From an uncultured Fibrobacter sp. (GTDB lineage Bacteria; Fibrobacterota; Fibrobacteria; Fibrobacterales; Fibrobacteraceae): a stretch of DNA of 53,181 nt. A model generated the notes under the pieces. That model saw only the letters and a list, made by a program, of their open reading frames with translations. It was not told the DNA's origin and did not search any database. Made by a program: the position numbers and the translations under genes. The stretch's first letter is position 1, and each line of letters starts with the position of its first letter. The stretch covers positions 1-53,181 of the forward strand of contig OMSO01000015.1 in NCBI GenBank assembly GCA_900313675.1, written 5' to 3'. Shown one piece after another: positions 1-8,996 of the stretch.

Positions 1-1
1 G

Positions 2-442
<441 letters not shown>

Positions 443-555
443 TCAGGCGAGAGTCGCGACGGCAAGCTCGCTTGCCGGCATGACCGAGCCGCAAGGCCTG
501 CGCTACGAAGTAGCGCAACGCCAAGTAATTTCTTAAACCAATAGAACTTACTGAA

Positions 556-592
556 AGAGGGTTCCGCGCTTTTGCGGGCCCTTTTTCTTATG
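556..592 (+). terminator. Probable terminator of the enolase transcript
   Basis: A GC-rich imperfect hairpin (CCGC, loop GCTTTT, GCGG, with outer GGG/CCC pairs) is followed directly by a run of five T. It lies about 115 bases after the enolase stop. Confidence 0.6.
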
Positions 593-593
593 C

Positions 594-624
594 ATAAAAA
601 AAGACCGCGCCTTGAGGCACGGTC
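594..624 (-). terminator. Terminator of the small membrane protein gene
   Basis: Read on the minus strand, GACCG-T-GCC, loop TCAA, GGC-G-CGGTC forms a near-perfect stem followed by seven T. It sits 20 bases downstream of the stop of the minus-strand gene ending at 644. Confidence 0.8.
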
Positions 625-643
625 CAATCAAAAGCTGTTGTTG

Positions 644-886
644 TTAGACAATCATTTCCGTGACTGCCGGGATGATTATGCAGACCACGACCCAGGGATA
701 GGAAAGGGCGCCTTTAAGCCAGCCGGTCGTTTGGACCTTGTTCGTGTCGAAAGAAATCCGCTGCGTATTGCTCTGGGCGGTCTTGACGGACTGGTGGAGG
801 GAATCCTTGAGGTAGACGACAGACAGGTCAAACTCGCGTTTGCTCTCCTGTGCAGAGTCTACCATCTGTAAAAACTTGTCACTCAT
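644..886 (-). CDS. Small single-pass membrane protein, unknown function
   Basis: An 80-residue protein that I do not recognise. I prefer the internal ATG at 886 (MSDKFLQMVDSAQ) to the longer frame from 949, because the extra residues (WSSKQTGLQAN) look like leader sequence translated by chance. The first 55 residues are hydrophilic and probably helical. Residues 56-80 (WLKGALSYPWVVVCIIIPAVTEMIV) form one hydrophobic segment, so the protein may be a C-tail-anchored membrane protein. It is monocistronic, with its own strong terminator, and converges with enolase. The terminator and the clean membrane segment argue that it is real. Confidence 0.6.
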   Translation of the reverse strand: MSDKFLQMVDSAQESKREFDLSVVYLKDSLHQSVKTAQSNTQRISFDTNKVQTTGWLKGALSYPWVVVCIIIPAVTEMIV

Positions 887-1078
887 AGAGTTAGCTTGCA
901 ATCCTGTTTGTTTGCTGCTCCAAATATAGTAAAATTTTGAGAGTTTCAAAGGGTTTTTGTTTATTTATGTTTACAAATGTGGTTTTATGTGAAAAAATGC
1001 ACAAAACAGCATATTTCTCCATAAAAAAAGCTAATTTAAGTGTGTTATGGGTCACATTGGTGGCTTAAAAGGAGTTTT

Positions 1079-2236
1079 ATGAACCTGATTCGCTATTCTT
1101 TTGGTCTTGCTGCAGGTGCCGTTTTGGTCGCCTGCGGTGGCAATAACCCGCAGCCGGTGGTGGAACCCGCCGAGCCTGTTGCTGCCCCCGCTCCCCAGGT
1201 TTCCCTGGACAGCGCCGTGGACCGTTACAGCTATGCCCTGGGCATGGACTTGGGAAAGGCTATCGCCAATATCAATGTTCCTGTCAAGATGGATGTGCTG
1301 ATGATTGCCCTCCAGGATGAAGTGGACCCAGCCCGCAAGGTTCTGTTGTCGGATTCCGCTTCGGAGTCGGCCCTGCAAGACTTGCTGCTCCGTATGCAAA
1401 AGCAGAAAGAGGACGACGAGAAGGCCGCCGCCGCCAAGGCTCTGGAAGACCAGGCTGCATTCCTCGCCAAGAACGTTTTGGATTCTACCGTGAAGGTGAC
1501 TCCCAAGGGAGTGCAGTACCGCGTGCTCAAGGCCGGTACGGGTATTTCACCCAAGGTGACGGACAAGGTCCAGGTGCATTACATCGGGGCTTTGTTAGAC
1601 GGCACACAGTTTGACAACAGCGTCAAGCGTGGTGAACCTCTGGAGTTCCCCGTAGGCGCGGTCATCGAAGGCTGGCAGGACTTGCTCCAGGTCATGAAAG
1701 AAGGGGACAAGGTGAAGGCCTGGATTCCCAGCGCCCTGGCCTATGGCGAAGCTGGTGTTCCGCCTACCATTCCGGGCAATGCACTCCTGATTTTTGAAGT
1801 GGAACTGTTGAAGGTCTATGCCGAAGTTCCGCCTGTGGATTCGACGGCTGTTCCGGCTGACAGCGCTGCCGCAGCCCCTGCCGATAGCGCCGCGAATGCT
1901 GCTACCGCTCCCGCAGATACGTCTAAACCTGCCGCAGCTCCTGCTGCCGCTACGGCGGACAGCGCTAAGGCAGCTCCTGCCGCAGCTCCTGCTGCTAAGG
2001 CCGAAGCCAAGCCTGCTGCCGCTCCTGCAGACACGACGAAGGCTGCTCCTGCCGCAAAACCTGCTGCAGCACCTGCCGATACAGCAAAGGCTGCTCCGGT
2101 CAAACCCGCTGCTGAGGCCAAGAAGCCCGAAGCCAAGCCTGCCGCGAAGGCAGCTCCTGCTGCAAAACCGGCCGCCGAGGCAAAACCCGCAGCAGCTCCT
2201 GCAAAGCCTGCCGCCAAACCGGCTGCCAAGCAATAG
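1079..2236 (+). CDS. FKBP-type peptidyl-prolyl isomerase lipoprotein with Ala/Pro-rich tail
   Basis: Periplasmic prolyl isomerase and chaperone of the Mip/FkpA type. The start is ATG 1079, with AAAAGGAG just upstream; the longer frame from 1040 has no such site. The N-terminus is a lipoprotein signal (FGLAAGAVLVAC, Cys 19). Residues of about 45-130 resemble the alpha-helical dimerisation part (RYSYALGMDLGKAI). Residues of about 150-245 are the FKBP domain (VQVHYIGALLDGTQFDNS, VIEGWQDLL, AYGEAG, LLIFEVELL). The last 135 residues are a low-complexity tail of Ala/Pro/Lys with recurring PADSA, PADTT and PAAKPAA units, which could reach through or bind the cell wall. The isomerase assignment is firm; the role of the tail is unknown. 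Confidence 0.9.
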   Translation: MNLIRYSFGLAAGAVLVACGGNNPQPVVEPAEPVAAPAPQVSLDSAVDRYSYALGMDLGKAIANINVPVKMDVLMIALQDEVDPARKVLLSDSASESALQDLLLRMQKQKEDDEKAAAAKALEDQAAFLAKNVLDSTVKVTPKGVQYRVLKAGTGISPKVTDKVQVHYIGALLDGTQFDNSVKRGEPLEFPVGAVIEGWQDLLQVMKEGDKVKAWIPSALAYGEAGVPPTIPGNALLIFEVELLKVYAEVPPVDSTAVPADSAAAAPADSAANAATAPADTSKPAAAPAAATADSAKAAPAAAPAAKAEAKPAAAPADTTKAAPAAKPAAAPADTAKAAPVKPAAEAKKPEAKPAAKAAPAAKPAAEAKPAAAPAKPAAKPAAKQ

Positions 2237-2259
2237 GTCGCGATAGACAAGTTTTAATA

Positions 2260-2286
2260 AAGGCGCGGGTCACCCTGCGTCTTTTG
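2260..2286 (+). terminator. Weak terminator-like hairpin after the FKBP gene
   Basis: GGCGCGGGT, loop CA, then CCCTGCGTC pairs imperfectly and is followed by TTTTG. The stem has mismatches, so termination may be partial. Confidence 0.4.
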
Positions 2287-2316
2287 TTATAAGTAAGATT
2301 TATTATTTTTTGAACC

Positions 2317-3675
2317 ATGAGCAATACTGTGTCCGATTTTTATTCCCAGCATTTCGAAGTTTCCGGGTTTATCCGGGAAGTCTTCGGCTATATGGACCGG
2401 TTCAAGGGCCAGCTCTTTGTATTGAAGATTGAAGACGGCCTTATGGACCACCCGCTGTTCCCTGTGCTCATGCGGGATATCGCCCTGCTGCACAAGGCGG
2501 GAATCCGAATCATTATCGTGCCGGGAACTAGGAACAGCATTGACGCCCAGCTGAAGGCTTGGGAAATCGAGTCCAAGTTCGAAGGTGGCGTGCGGCTTAC
2601 CAGCGAAGAGGCCTTGCCCCTGATAGAGCAGGCGTCTTTGGGTGTTGCCCAGCGGATTATGAGCCATCTGACGGCCAGTGGCCTGAGCGGTATCCAGGGA
2701 AACTGGGTGCTGGCTCGGAGTCTTGGGGTCATCGAAGGTGTCGATTACATGCGGACTGGCCGGATTGAACGGATCCAGCGGGATATTCTGGAGCAGCTTC
2801 TGAACGAGAAGTTCGTGCCTATTATTCCACCTATCGGCTGGAACAAGCTGGGGCAGGCCTACAACATCAGTTCTACGGAACTGGCTACGGAACTCTGCAA
2901 GTACATGCAGGTGGGCAAGCTGTTCTTTATCGGCAGTGAGAACGGTATTAAGCTAGAAGGCCTTGCTACCGGCAAGAACACCAAGTATCTGGAACCAACG
3001 GACAGTGGCGTGATTTCGGCCTTGGACGTGGACCAGGCCAAGGAACTTCTGGAGCTGAATGCCGACAAGCTGAACTTTGCCCAGAAGGATTATCTGCAGA
3101 ATGCCATCAACGCCTGCGAGGCTGGCGCGAACCGTGTTCACCTGCTGAGCGGCGAGTTCCAGGGCAGTGTGCTGCAAGAAGTATTTAGCGCCAGGGGCGA
3201 CGGAACCATGGTGTACGCGAACCAGTATTCCAGCATCCGGCCCGCCAATATGGAAGACATTCCCGATATCTTGCGGATCATGCAGGACTATATCGCGAAG
3301 GGTTACCTGGTGCCCAGGACCCAGGAGAGCATTTCCGAAAAGCTCAAGGACTACGTGGTGTATAGCATCGACAACAGCATCCACGGCTGTGGCGCCCTGC
3401 ACGAGTTTGAAGACGGCATGGCCGAAGTGGCCGCCATTGCCGTGGCGGCAAACTACCGCAAGTCCGGTATCGGCGATGCCATCGTGCGGCACTTGATTTC
3501 GGTTGGCCGGATGAAGGGCTACAAGAAGTTGTTCTTGCTCACCACCCAGGCTTTGGACTGGTTCTACCCCTTCGGATTCGAAGACGGCTCCGTAGAGGAT
3601 TTGCCGAAAAGCAAGCGGGAACATTACAACACCAAGCGGAAATCTCGTATCTTGGTTATGCCGCTGGACAAGTGA
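2317..3675 (+). CDS. argA: Amino-acid N-acetyltransferase (N-acetylglutamate synthase, ArgA type)
   Basis: Catalyses the first step of arginine synthesis, acetyl transfer from acetyl-CoA to glutamate. The 452-residue length and two-domain layout match ArgA. Residues 1-290 form an amino-acid-kinase-like fold (HKAGIRIIIVPGTRNSIDAQL, FVPIIPPIGWNKLGQAYNIS). Residues 300-452 are a GNAT domain with the acetyl-CoA loop RKSGIG and the end motif WFYPFGFEDGSVEDLP, typical of ArgA. The kinase-like domain normally serves in arginine feedback rather than catalysis. It stands alone, with no other arg gene beside it. ATG 2317 is the only sensible start, although the Shine-Dalgarno is weak. Its 3' flank carries a dispersed repeat. 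Confidence 0.9.
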   Translation: MSNTVSDFYSQHFEVSGFIREVFGYMDRFKGQLFVLKIEDGLMDHPLFPVLMRDIALLHKAGIRIIIVPGTRNSIDAQLKAWEIESKFEGGVRLTSEEALPLIEQASLGVAQRIMSHLTASGLSGIQGNWVLARSLGVIEGVDYMRTGRIERIQRDILEQLLNEKFVPIIPPIGWNKLGQAYNISSTELATELCKYMQVGKLFFIGSENGIKLEGLATGKNTKYLEPTDSGVISALDVDQAKELLELNADKLNFAQKDYLQNAINACEAGANRVHLLSGEFQGSVLQEVFSARGDGTMVYANQYSSIRPANMEDIPDILRIMQDYIAKGYLVPRTQESISEKLKDYVVYSIDNSIHGCGALHEFEDGMAEVAAIAVAANYRKSGIGDAIVRHLISVGRMKGYKKLFLLTTQALDWFYPFGFEDGSVEDLPKSKREHYNTKRKSRILVMPLDK

Positions 3676-3727
3676 CGCCCATTCGACAAGCTCAGGGCAG
3701 GCTCCGCGTCATCCTGAGTCTTCATTT

Positions 3728-3754
3728 GTCATCCCCGCGAAGGCGGGGATCTCC
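3728..3754. repeat. Dispersed GTCAT palindrome, copy 1
   Basis: GTCATCCCCGCG-AA-GGCGGGGATCTCC, a perfect inverted repeat around a short loop. Related copies occur at 11245, 11290, 26376 and 52981. It ends 12 bases before the nitroreductase start, so it lies in that gene's leader. Confidence 0.8.
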
Positions 3755-3766
3755 AAGGGAAAAAAC

Positions 3767-4357
3767 ATGAACACTCTCGAAGCCATACGCACACGACGCA
3801 GCACCCGCAAGTTCAAGGCGCAACCTGTGGAAATAGAAAAGTTGCAGGCCATTGTCGAGGCGGGGCGTTTTGGACCTACTGGCGGTAATGCCCAGACGAA
3901 TCACTTCTTCGTGATTTCGGATGGGGCTGTAATCGCTAAGCTCAAGGAGTTGGTTCAGGCCGCATTTGCGAAGATGGAACTTCGTGAAGACCTGTACAAG
4001 AGCCTCAAGAATTCTATCACCCTTGCCCGCAAGGGCAACTACTCGTTCTGCTATACGGCGCCGGTACTTATCGTGGTGGCGAACAAGAAGGATTACGGCA
4101 ACAATATGGCCGACGTGGCCTGTGCCGTAGAAAACATGATGCTTGCGGCCAACGAGCTGAACCTGGGCAGTTGCTACATCAACCAGCTCAAGTGGCTGAA
4201 CGAAGACCCGACGATTTTGGAATACCTGCGTGGCCTCGGCTTGCGTGAAGATGAGCGGGTGTATGCTTCTGTCGCCGTTGGTTACGCCGACACCGAAAGC
4301 GGCCTCCCGAATCGAAACGAGTCTCCTCGCGTCGGCAACGAAGTGGTGTACGTATAA
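3767..4357 (+). CDS. Nitroreductase family protein
   Basis: FMN-dependent NAD(P)H oxidoreductase of the nitroreductase fold, 196 residues, which is the normal length. The N-terminal TRRSTRKFKAQPVE holds the conserved RRSxRxF phosphate-binding motif of FMN. GPTGGNAQTNHFFVI is the second FMN loop. DVACAVENMMLAANELNLGSCYI is the conserved dimer-interface helix. The substrate cannot be told from sequence. It is preceded by the AAGGGA Shine-Dalgarno and by a GTCAT repeat. It appears to be transcribed alone, because the following 320 bases contain only repeats. Confidence 0.9.
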   Translation: MNTLEAIRTRRSTRKFKAQPVEIEKLQAIVEAGRFGPTGGNAQTNHFFVISDGAVIAKLKELVQAAFAKMELREDLYKSLKNSITLARKGNYSFCYTAPVLIVVANKKDYGNNMADVACAVENMMLAANELNLGSCYINQLKWLNEDPTILEYLRGLGLREDERVYASVAVGYADTESGLPNRNESPRVGNEVVYV

Positions 4358-4680
4358 ATTAGCATATGTACCGCCAGAAGTTGCCCTTGTTTAGATGGAA
4401 TATTGAATTTTAAGTGATGGCGGGAACCGTTTGGTTCCTGTCCCCTATCGCTTCGCTCCAGGGTCCAGGATGATGTCCAGAGGAGTGCGTTAGGGATCGT
4501 TGCGCCGTGCGGCGAGACGCGTAGCGGCTCGATGAGCCACCGAGGTGACGAGGGGGCGAGCAGAGCCCGACCTAGCCCCGTTTTTTGCGGACCTTTCGGG
4601 AACTGGGGCTAGGGAACGCCCAATTGGATAATTCGCAAGGCATTTTTTAGGCAAAAATTTTATCTTTATCGTGAATAGTT
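4358..4680. other. Repeat-filled spacer before dnaB
   Basis: No gene seen. From 4445 to 4470 lies a sequence whose reverse complement recurs at 52875-52900 (CTATCGC..CGCTCCAGGGT). From 4487 to 4625 lies a mosaic repeat whose inverted copy is at 26286-26459. The last 50 bases are AT-rich and probably hold the dnaB promoter. Confidence 0.6.
4487..4625 (+). repeat. Mosaic dispersed repeat, copy A
   Basis: Carries GCGTTAGGGATCGT, CGAGCAGAGCCCGACC, and GGGAACGCCCAAT at its end. The same three blocks appear in reverse order and complement at 26286-26459, with less similar filler between them. Internal hairpins are present (GCCCC..GGGGC). Confidence 0.65.
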
Positions 4681-6108
4681 ATGTCTGAAAATGTAAGCGA
4701 CAACAGGAATTTTGAAAGTCGCCAGGTGCCAAACGACCTGGAGGCGGAACGCTTTTTGCTGGGCGGTATCCTCCGTGACCCCGAAGTCATGGGGACCGTC
4801 ATCATGGTGGTTACCGAAGAGGACTTTTTCTACTACGAACGGCACAAGCTCATTTGGCGCGGCCTGAGCGGGCTTTACCGCAAGGGCACTCCCATCGACC
4901 TTCTGACCCTTTCGACGGAACTGGAAAGTTACGGCAAGCTCGCCGAGGCGGGCGGCCGGGAATATCTTTTCGACCTGATGGAGTCGGTGGCGTCTTCGGC
5001 CAACGTGGAGTGGAACCTGGAGCACCTGAAGAACAAGTCCACCCTGCGCAAGATGATCAAGGCGGCCTCGGAGACCATCAAGAAGGCCATGGACCCTTCC
5101 TTCAATCCGGACGACGTGATCCAGGACGCAGAGAGGGACATTTTCGCCATCGCCGACAAGCAGGTGAAGGGCTCGGTGAAGCCCATCGAGAATTTCGTGT
5201 CGCCCTTATTGGAGCGGCTCAACAATCGCAAGGACGGCATCACGGGAATCCCCACGGGCATCAAGGAACTGGACGAGCTGACCAACGGCCTCCAGAATTC
5301 GGACTTGATTATCTTGGCGGCCCGTCCTGGCGTGGGAAAGACCTCTTTTGCCCTGACCATCGCGGCCAACGCTGCCATCGACTACAACAAGCACGTGGCC
5401 TTCTTTAGTCTGGAAATGGACGGCATGCAGCTGGCACAGCGTCTGCTTTGTTCCAGGGCTGAGGTGGACCAGTCCAAGCTCCGCAACGGCAAGCTGAACC
5501 GTGACGAGATGAACAAGATTATTGCGAAGGTGGCCCCTATCAACCAGTCCCCGCTGTATGTCGATGACAACGCCGATCTGGGCATCATGGAGCTCATGAG
5601 CAAGGCCCGTCAGCTCAAGCACAGGGGCCAGCTGGACCTGCTGGTGGTGGACTACCTGCAGTTGATGAAGACCGGCAACGAAGAGAACCGCGCGGTGGCC
5701 ATCGGCAATATTTCCCGCGGACTCAAGATTCTGGCCAAGGAACTGCACATTCCGGTGATTGCCCTTGCCCAGCTGAGCCGAAAGGTAGAAGAGAAGGGGC
5801 GTGACCGGCCTCAGCTCAGTGACCTTCGTGAATCGGGCTCTATCGAACAGGATGCCGATATGGTCTGGTTCGTGGAACGTGCTTTTGTGCGGACCCACAA
5901 GGAAGAGGACAAGTTCAGTGCGGAACTGATTGTGGCCAAGCATCGTAACGGTTCGGTGAAGGATATCCCCATGACCTTTATACCGGAATACACCACCTTC
6001 TACAATGCTTCGCCAGACGGTGGCGACGAGGGCGGCGACCAGCCGTACTCTTACGACGATTACGGTGGCGGCTCTGAACCCGTTGGCTTTGGAGATTTCG
6101 GCCCATGA
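4681..6108 (+). CDS. dnaB: Replicative DNA helicase DnaB
   Basis: Hexameric 5'-3' helicase that unwinds DNA at the replication fork and interacts with primase. The 475 residues follow the family order: N-terminal domain with PNDLEAERFLLGGILRDPE, a linker helix (YGKLAEAGGREYL), then the RecA-like C-terminal domain. The Walker A is ARPGVGKTS (residues 214-222), the Walker B region is LLVVDYLQLM, and ALAQLSRKVEEKGRDRPQLSDLRESGSIEQDADMV follows as expected. The Gly/Asp/Tyr-rich tail (GGDEGGDQPYSYDDYGGG) is a variable extension. The stop overlaps the start of the downstream permease gene (ATGA), so replication and envelope-transport genes appear to be co-transcribed. Confidence 0.97.
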   Translation: MSENVSDNRNFESRQVPNDLEAERFLLGGILRDPEVMGTVIMVVTEEDFFYYERHKLIWRGLSGLYRKGTPIDLLTLSTELESYGKLAEAGGREYLFDLMESVASSANVEWNLEHLKNKSTLRKMIKAASETIKKAMDPSFNPDDVIQDAERDIFAIADKQVKGSVKPIENFVSPLLERLNNRKDGITGIPTGIKELDELTNGLQNSDLIILAARPGVGKTSFALTIAANAAIDYNKHVAFFSLEMDGMQLAQRLLCSRAEVDQSKLRNGKLNRDEMNKIIAKVAPINQSPLYVDDNADLGIMELMSKARQLKHRGQLDLLVVDYLQLMKTGNEENRAVAIGNISRGLKILAKELHIPVIALAQLSRKVEEKGRDRPQLSDLRESGSIEQDADMVWFVERAFVRTHKEEDKFSAELIVAKHRNGSVKDIPMTFIPEYTTFYNASPDGGDEGGDQPYSYDDYGGGSEPVGFGDFGP

Positions 6109-6884
6109 TTCTGCTCAGCCCTATCATTTGGATCGGTAAGGTCATTGTCCAGGGTATCGCCAGCGTCGGCGAGATCGTGTGCCTGCTGCTTTCGACCCTG
6201 AAGCAGCTGCCCCACGTGTACAAGAACCCGGACCTGATTGTGAAGCAGATGATTTCCATCGGCGTGTCGTCTCTGCCCCTGCTCTTTGTGACGTCTATCT
6301 TTACGGGTATGGTGGCCACCATCATGGCGGAGTTCGAGTTCCACAACCTGGTGTCGGACAAGTTCGTGGGAACAGCCGCCTGCAAGATGGTGCTGATCGA
6401 GCTTGGACCCCTGCTGACCGCCATCGTGCTGGCTGGCCGTGTAGGCAGCGCCGTGGCCGCGGAGCTTGGCTCCATGAAGGAGAAAGAGGAACTGATGGCC
6501 TACACGGTGCTTGGGCTTGAGCCGTATCGCTATCTGGCCTTGCCCCGGTTTGTGGCCTTCATTACCATGATCCCTTGCCTTACCGCCATTTCTAACGCAC
6601 TTGCCCTGATCGGTGGCTGGATTGTGTGCGTGCTCGCCCTGGATATTACCACCTACACCTACTATACGGGTATGCAGTACCTGTTCGACTCCATGGATTT
6701 GTGGGCGGGTATTATCAAGTCCTTCGTGTTTGGAACCCTGATTTTTGCGCTGGCCTACTACAACGGAGTGAATGCGAAGCCCGGCGCCCGCGGCGTGGGC
6801 CTTGCTACCATGAACGTGGTGGTGTCCAGCTGCCTCATGATTTTGATTGCGGACTTTGCCCTGGATGCGGTGATGTTCTTCTAG
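6105..6884 (+). CDS. mlaE: MlaE-type ABC transporter permease
   Basis: Inner-membrane permease of the MlaFEDB-like phospholipid transport family. The 259 residues contain the family signature ELGPLLTAIVLAGRVGSA followed by AAELGSMKEKEELMAY, and five or six hydrophobic segments (SSLPLLFVTSIFTGMVATI, FVAFITMIPCLTAISNALALIGG, SFVFGTLIFALAYY and others). It starts inside the dnaB stop codon (4-base overlap) and is followed after 15 bases by the matching ATPase. Known systems also need an MlaD substrate-binding protein, which is not encoded nearby here. Confidence 0.9.
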   Translation: MILLSPIIWIGKVIVQGIASVGEIVCLLLSTLKQLPHVYKNPDLIVKQMISIGVSSLPLLFVTSIFTGMVATIMAEFEFHNLVSDKFVGTAACKMVLIELGPLLTAIVLAGRVGSAVAAELGSMKEKEELMAYTVLGLEPYRYLALPRFVAFITMIPCLTAISNALALIGGWIVCVLALDITTYTYYTGMQYLFDSMDLWAGIIKSFVFGTLIFALAYYNGVNAKPGARGVGLATMNVVVSSCLMILIADFALDAVMFF

Positions 6885-6899
6885 GATATAGGTAACGTT

Positions 6900-7694
6900 A
6901 TGCCCAATGTAAAGATTGACCCGAACGATATTGCCATTCGCCTGAAGGGGCTTCGGAAGTCCTTTGGCGCTCAGACCGTCTTGGAAGACGTGAACTTGGA
7001 TATTCGCCGTGGGGAGACCATGGTGATTATCGGTAAGTCCGGCGGTGGAAAGTCCGTGATCCTGAAGCACATGATTGGGCTTCTGCAGCCCGACGGTGGT
7101 GAGGTGTCGGTAGATGGCGTGACCATCAGTACGCCCAAGTTCTTTGACACCCATACCATCCGCCGCAAGATGGGCATGCTTTTCCAGATGGGGGCCTTGT
7201 TCGACTCCATGACCACCGGCGAGAACATCGCCTTTGCCCTGCGGGAACACCATCCGGAGCTTTCCGAGAGGCAAATCCAGAACGTGGTTACCGAAAAGCT
7301 CAAGATGATCAACCTGGTGCCGGAATTCCGCACCAAGATGCCCTCTGAACTTTCGGGCGGTATGAAAAAGCGTGTTGCCCTGGCCCGCGCCATCGCCCTG
7401 AACCCGGAAATCCTTTTGTACGACGAACCCACCACCGGTCTGGACCCCATTACCAGTGACGTGATCAACGACCTGATTCTGGACATGCAGAGCAAGCTGG
7501 GCGTGACCTCCGTGGTGGTGACCCACGACATGGTGAGCGCCTTCAAGGTGGCGGACCGCATCGCCATGCTTTACAACGGTCGCATTATCGAGGTGGGGAC
7601 GGTAGATGAAATCAAGAATACCGCGAACCCCTACGTGCACCAGTTCATTACGGGCCAGCGGAAAATGTCTGTGGAAGGGGAGCCGCAGGAATAG
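6900..7694 (+). CDS. mlaF: MlaF-type ABC transporter ATP-binding protein
   Basis: Cytoplasmic ATPase that should pair with the upstream MlaE permease. It has Walker A GKSGGGKS (residues 45-52), Q-loop FQMGALFDSMT, the signature ELSGGMKKRVALARAI, Walker B EILLYDEPTTGLDP and the switch histidine in VVVTHDM. FQMGALFDSMTTGENIAF is characteristic of the Mla/Mkl subfamily rather than of nutrient importers. The length of 264 is normal. No clear terminator is visible between its end and the convergent gene that stops at 7715. Confidence 0.92.
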   Translation: MPNVKIDPNDIAIRLKGLRKSFGAQTVLEDVNLDIRRGETMVIIGKSGGGKSVILKHMIGLLQPDGGEVSVDGVTISTPKFFDTHTIRRKMGMLFQMGALFDSMTTGENIAFALREHHPELSERQIQNVVTEKLKMINLVPEFRTKMPSELSGGMKKRVALARAIALNPEILLYDEPTTGLDPITSDVINDLILDMQSKLGVTSVVVTHDMVSAFKVADRIAMLYNGRIIEVGTVDEIKNTANPYVHQFITGQRKMSVEGEPQE

Positions 7695-7714
7695 GTTCCC
7701 TTTACAGATAACTG

Positions 7715-8962
7715 TTAATGCGTTAGGTGCATAATCACGGGCCGGTTCTTGCCGGCCTCCGTTTTATGGATGGTAAGTTTGCCCGTGCTGTCGTAACTGA
7801 ACTGTTCGCCTACACGCTCGCCGTTTACGAAGGTGAGACTGTCCCGCAGGACGCCGCTTTTGTACCAGTTGCGTAAAATCCCGTTCCGCTTGCCCTCTTT
7901 CCAGAAGGCTTCGCTTGCAAGTTTCCCGCCTAGGCTGTCGGGGTAGAAACTCCGGCTTATGGCAATCTCGCCGTTTTCCCAGATTTCTTCGTAACGCAGG
8001 TCGTGCCCTTTCTTGTAGTACCACAGGGTGGCGCCCGAGACGGCGCGACCCAAGACGGCGCTACTGTCCAGGGTTCCGCCTGGATCACCCGCTACAAAGG
8101 ATGTCTCGGCACAAATCATCCCGTAGTTGTCTTCGCACTGGCCGTATCCGATTCCCGTTCCGTTCACGAACTCGCTTTCGATTACAAGGTGCTGGTGGCC
8201 GTCGTCCAGCCGCCAGATGGAATCCCTTGCTCCCATTTTCCACCGTTCCCGTCTGTAGGGGAGTAGCCCGTCTTCGGAAGGAAGGTAGAATTCCCGAGCG
8301 CCGTCCAGCACACCGTCCGTGTAACCTTCTGTAACAAGCCAGGAATTCTTTTCGTCTGCAGCGTAGGTGATTTGCGGACCGTTAAATACTCCGTATCGGC
8401 AGCTCGTGGAATGTCTTCGTTTTCCGTTCTCGTAATACTCAACGATGATTCCCACACTGTCGCCACCATGGCAGCTGTTTTCTTCTTGGATCTTTCCGTT
8501 CTTGGACCATTTTTTCCACACGCCTACGGTGTCGCCCTTGTCGTTGTAATGTTCCTCGAAGGCCTTGTTGCCGTTGTAATGAAACCCTTCCCAGTCCCCT
8601 ACGGGGTGGTCGTCCTTGTAGTATCGCACCGCCTCCACCTTCTTGTCGCCGTAATAGCTGGTCCATTTGCCTTCGCGCTTGCCCTTTTTGTACTGGCCTA
8701 TCATAACCACGTTACCAAGCCCGGTCCAGCGTTTGATTTCGCCGTGGGGGACATTGTCCTTGTAAGGGATTTCAAATTCCTTGATTCCGTTGTTGTACCA
8801 CTCGTTCCGCTTCAGGATTTCACCATCGGGGTACACCCATACGGAGGTTTTCTTGACCCCGTTGGCGTGTCGTTCCACCACCTGTTCTTCGGCTCTTTCT
8901 ACGGTGCAGCCGCAAAAAAAGGCGAAAACACAAAAAAAAGTGGCAAAATGGAGGAATCTCAT
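7715..8962 (-). CDS. Lipoprotein with MORN-like repeats (YwqK type)
   Basis: A secreted lipoprotein of 415 residues made of MORN_2-like repeats. The start is placed at ATG 8962, giving MRFLHFATFFCVFAFFCGC, a lipobox with Cys 19; the longer frame has 44 unlikely residues. The body repeats a pattern of about 22-25 residues with Tyr/Gly pairs: GEIKRWTGLGNVVMIGQY, GKWTSYYGDKKVEAVRYY, GDWEGFHYNGNKAFEEHY, GVWKKWSKNGKIQEENS. Such repeats form extended beta-hairpin sheets that usually serve as binding surfaces. Some databases label the family YwqK antitoxin, but no toxin gene is adjacent, so that function is not claimed. It is divergent from the membrane-protein gene starting at 8997. Confidence 0.7.
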   Translation of the reverse strand: MRFLHFATFFCVFAFFCGCTVERAEEQVVERHANGVKKTSVWVYPDGEILKRNEWYNNGIKEFEIPYKDNVPHGEIKRWTGLGNVVMIGQYKKGKREGKWTSYYGDKKVEAVRYYKDDHPVGDWEGFHYNGNKAFEEHYNDKGDTVGVWKKWSKNGKIQEENSCHGGDSVGIIVEYYENGKRRHSTSCRYGVFNGPQITYAADEKNSWLVTEGYTDGVLDGAREFYLPSEDGLLPYRRERWKMGARDSIWRLDDGHQHLVIESEFVNGTGIGYGQCEDNYGMICAETSFVAGDPGGTLDSSAVLGRAVSGATLWYYKKGHDLRYEEIWENGEIAISRSFYPDSLGGKLASEAFWKEGKRNGILRNWYKSGVLRDSLTFVNGERVGEQFSYDSTGKLTIHKTEAGKNRPVIMHLTH

Positions 8963-8996
8963 GGCATTCAAGGTAGAAAAAAGGTAATTTCTTTTT

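Noticed and set aside
1816..2250. Long minus-strand ORF across the Ala/Pro-rich tail of the FKBP gene
   Set aside because: It is the complement of a GC-rich repetitive tail, has no ribosome site and no recognisable protein.
6060..7640. A 526-residue minus-strand ORF opposite the mlaEF genes
   Set aside because: Same mirror effect of biased codons; it is His-rich and has no start signal.
7715..8962. Calling the MORN-like lipoprotein an antitoxin
   Set aside because: The YwqK name comes from automated labels; there is no toxin partner here and the protein is exported.
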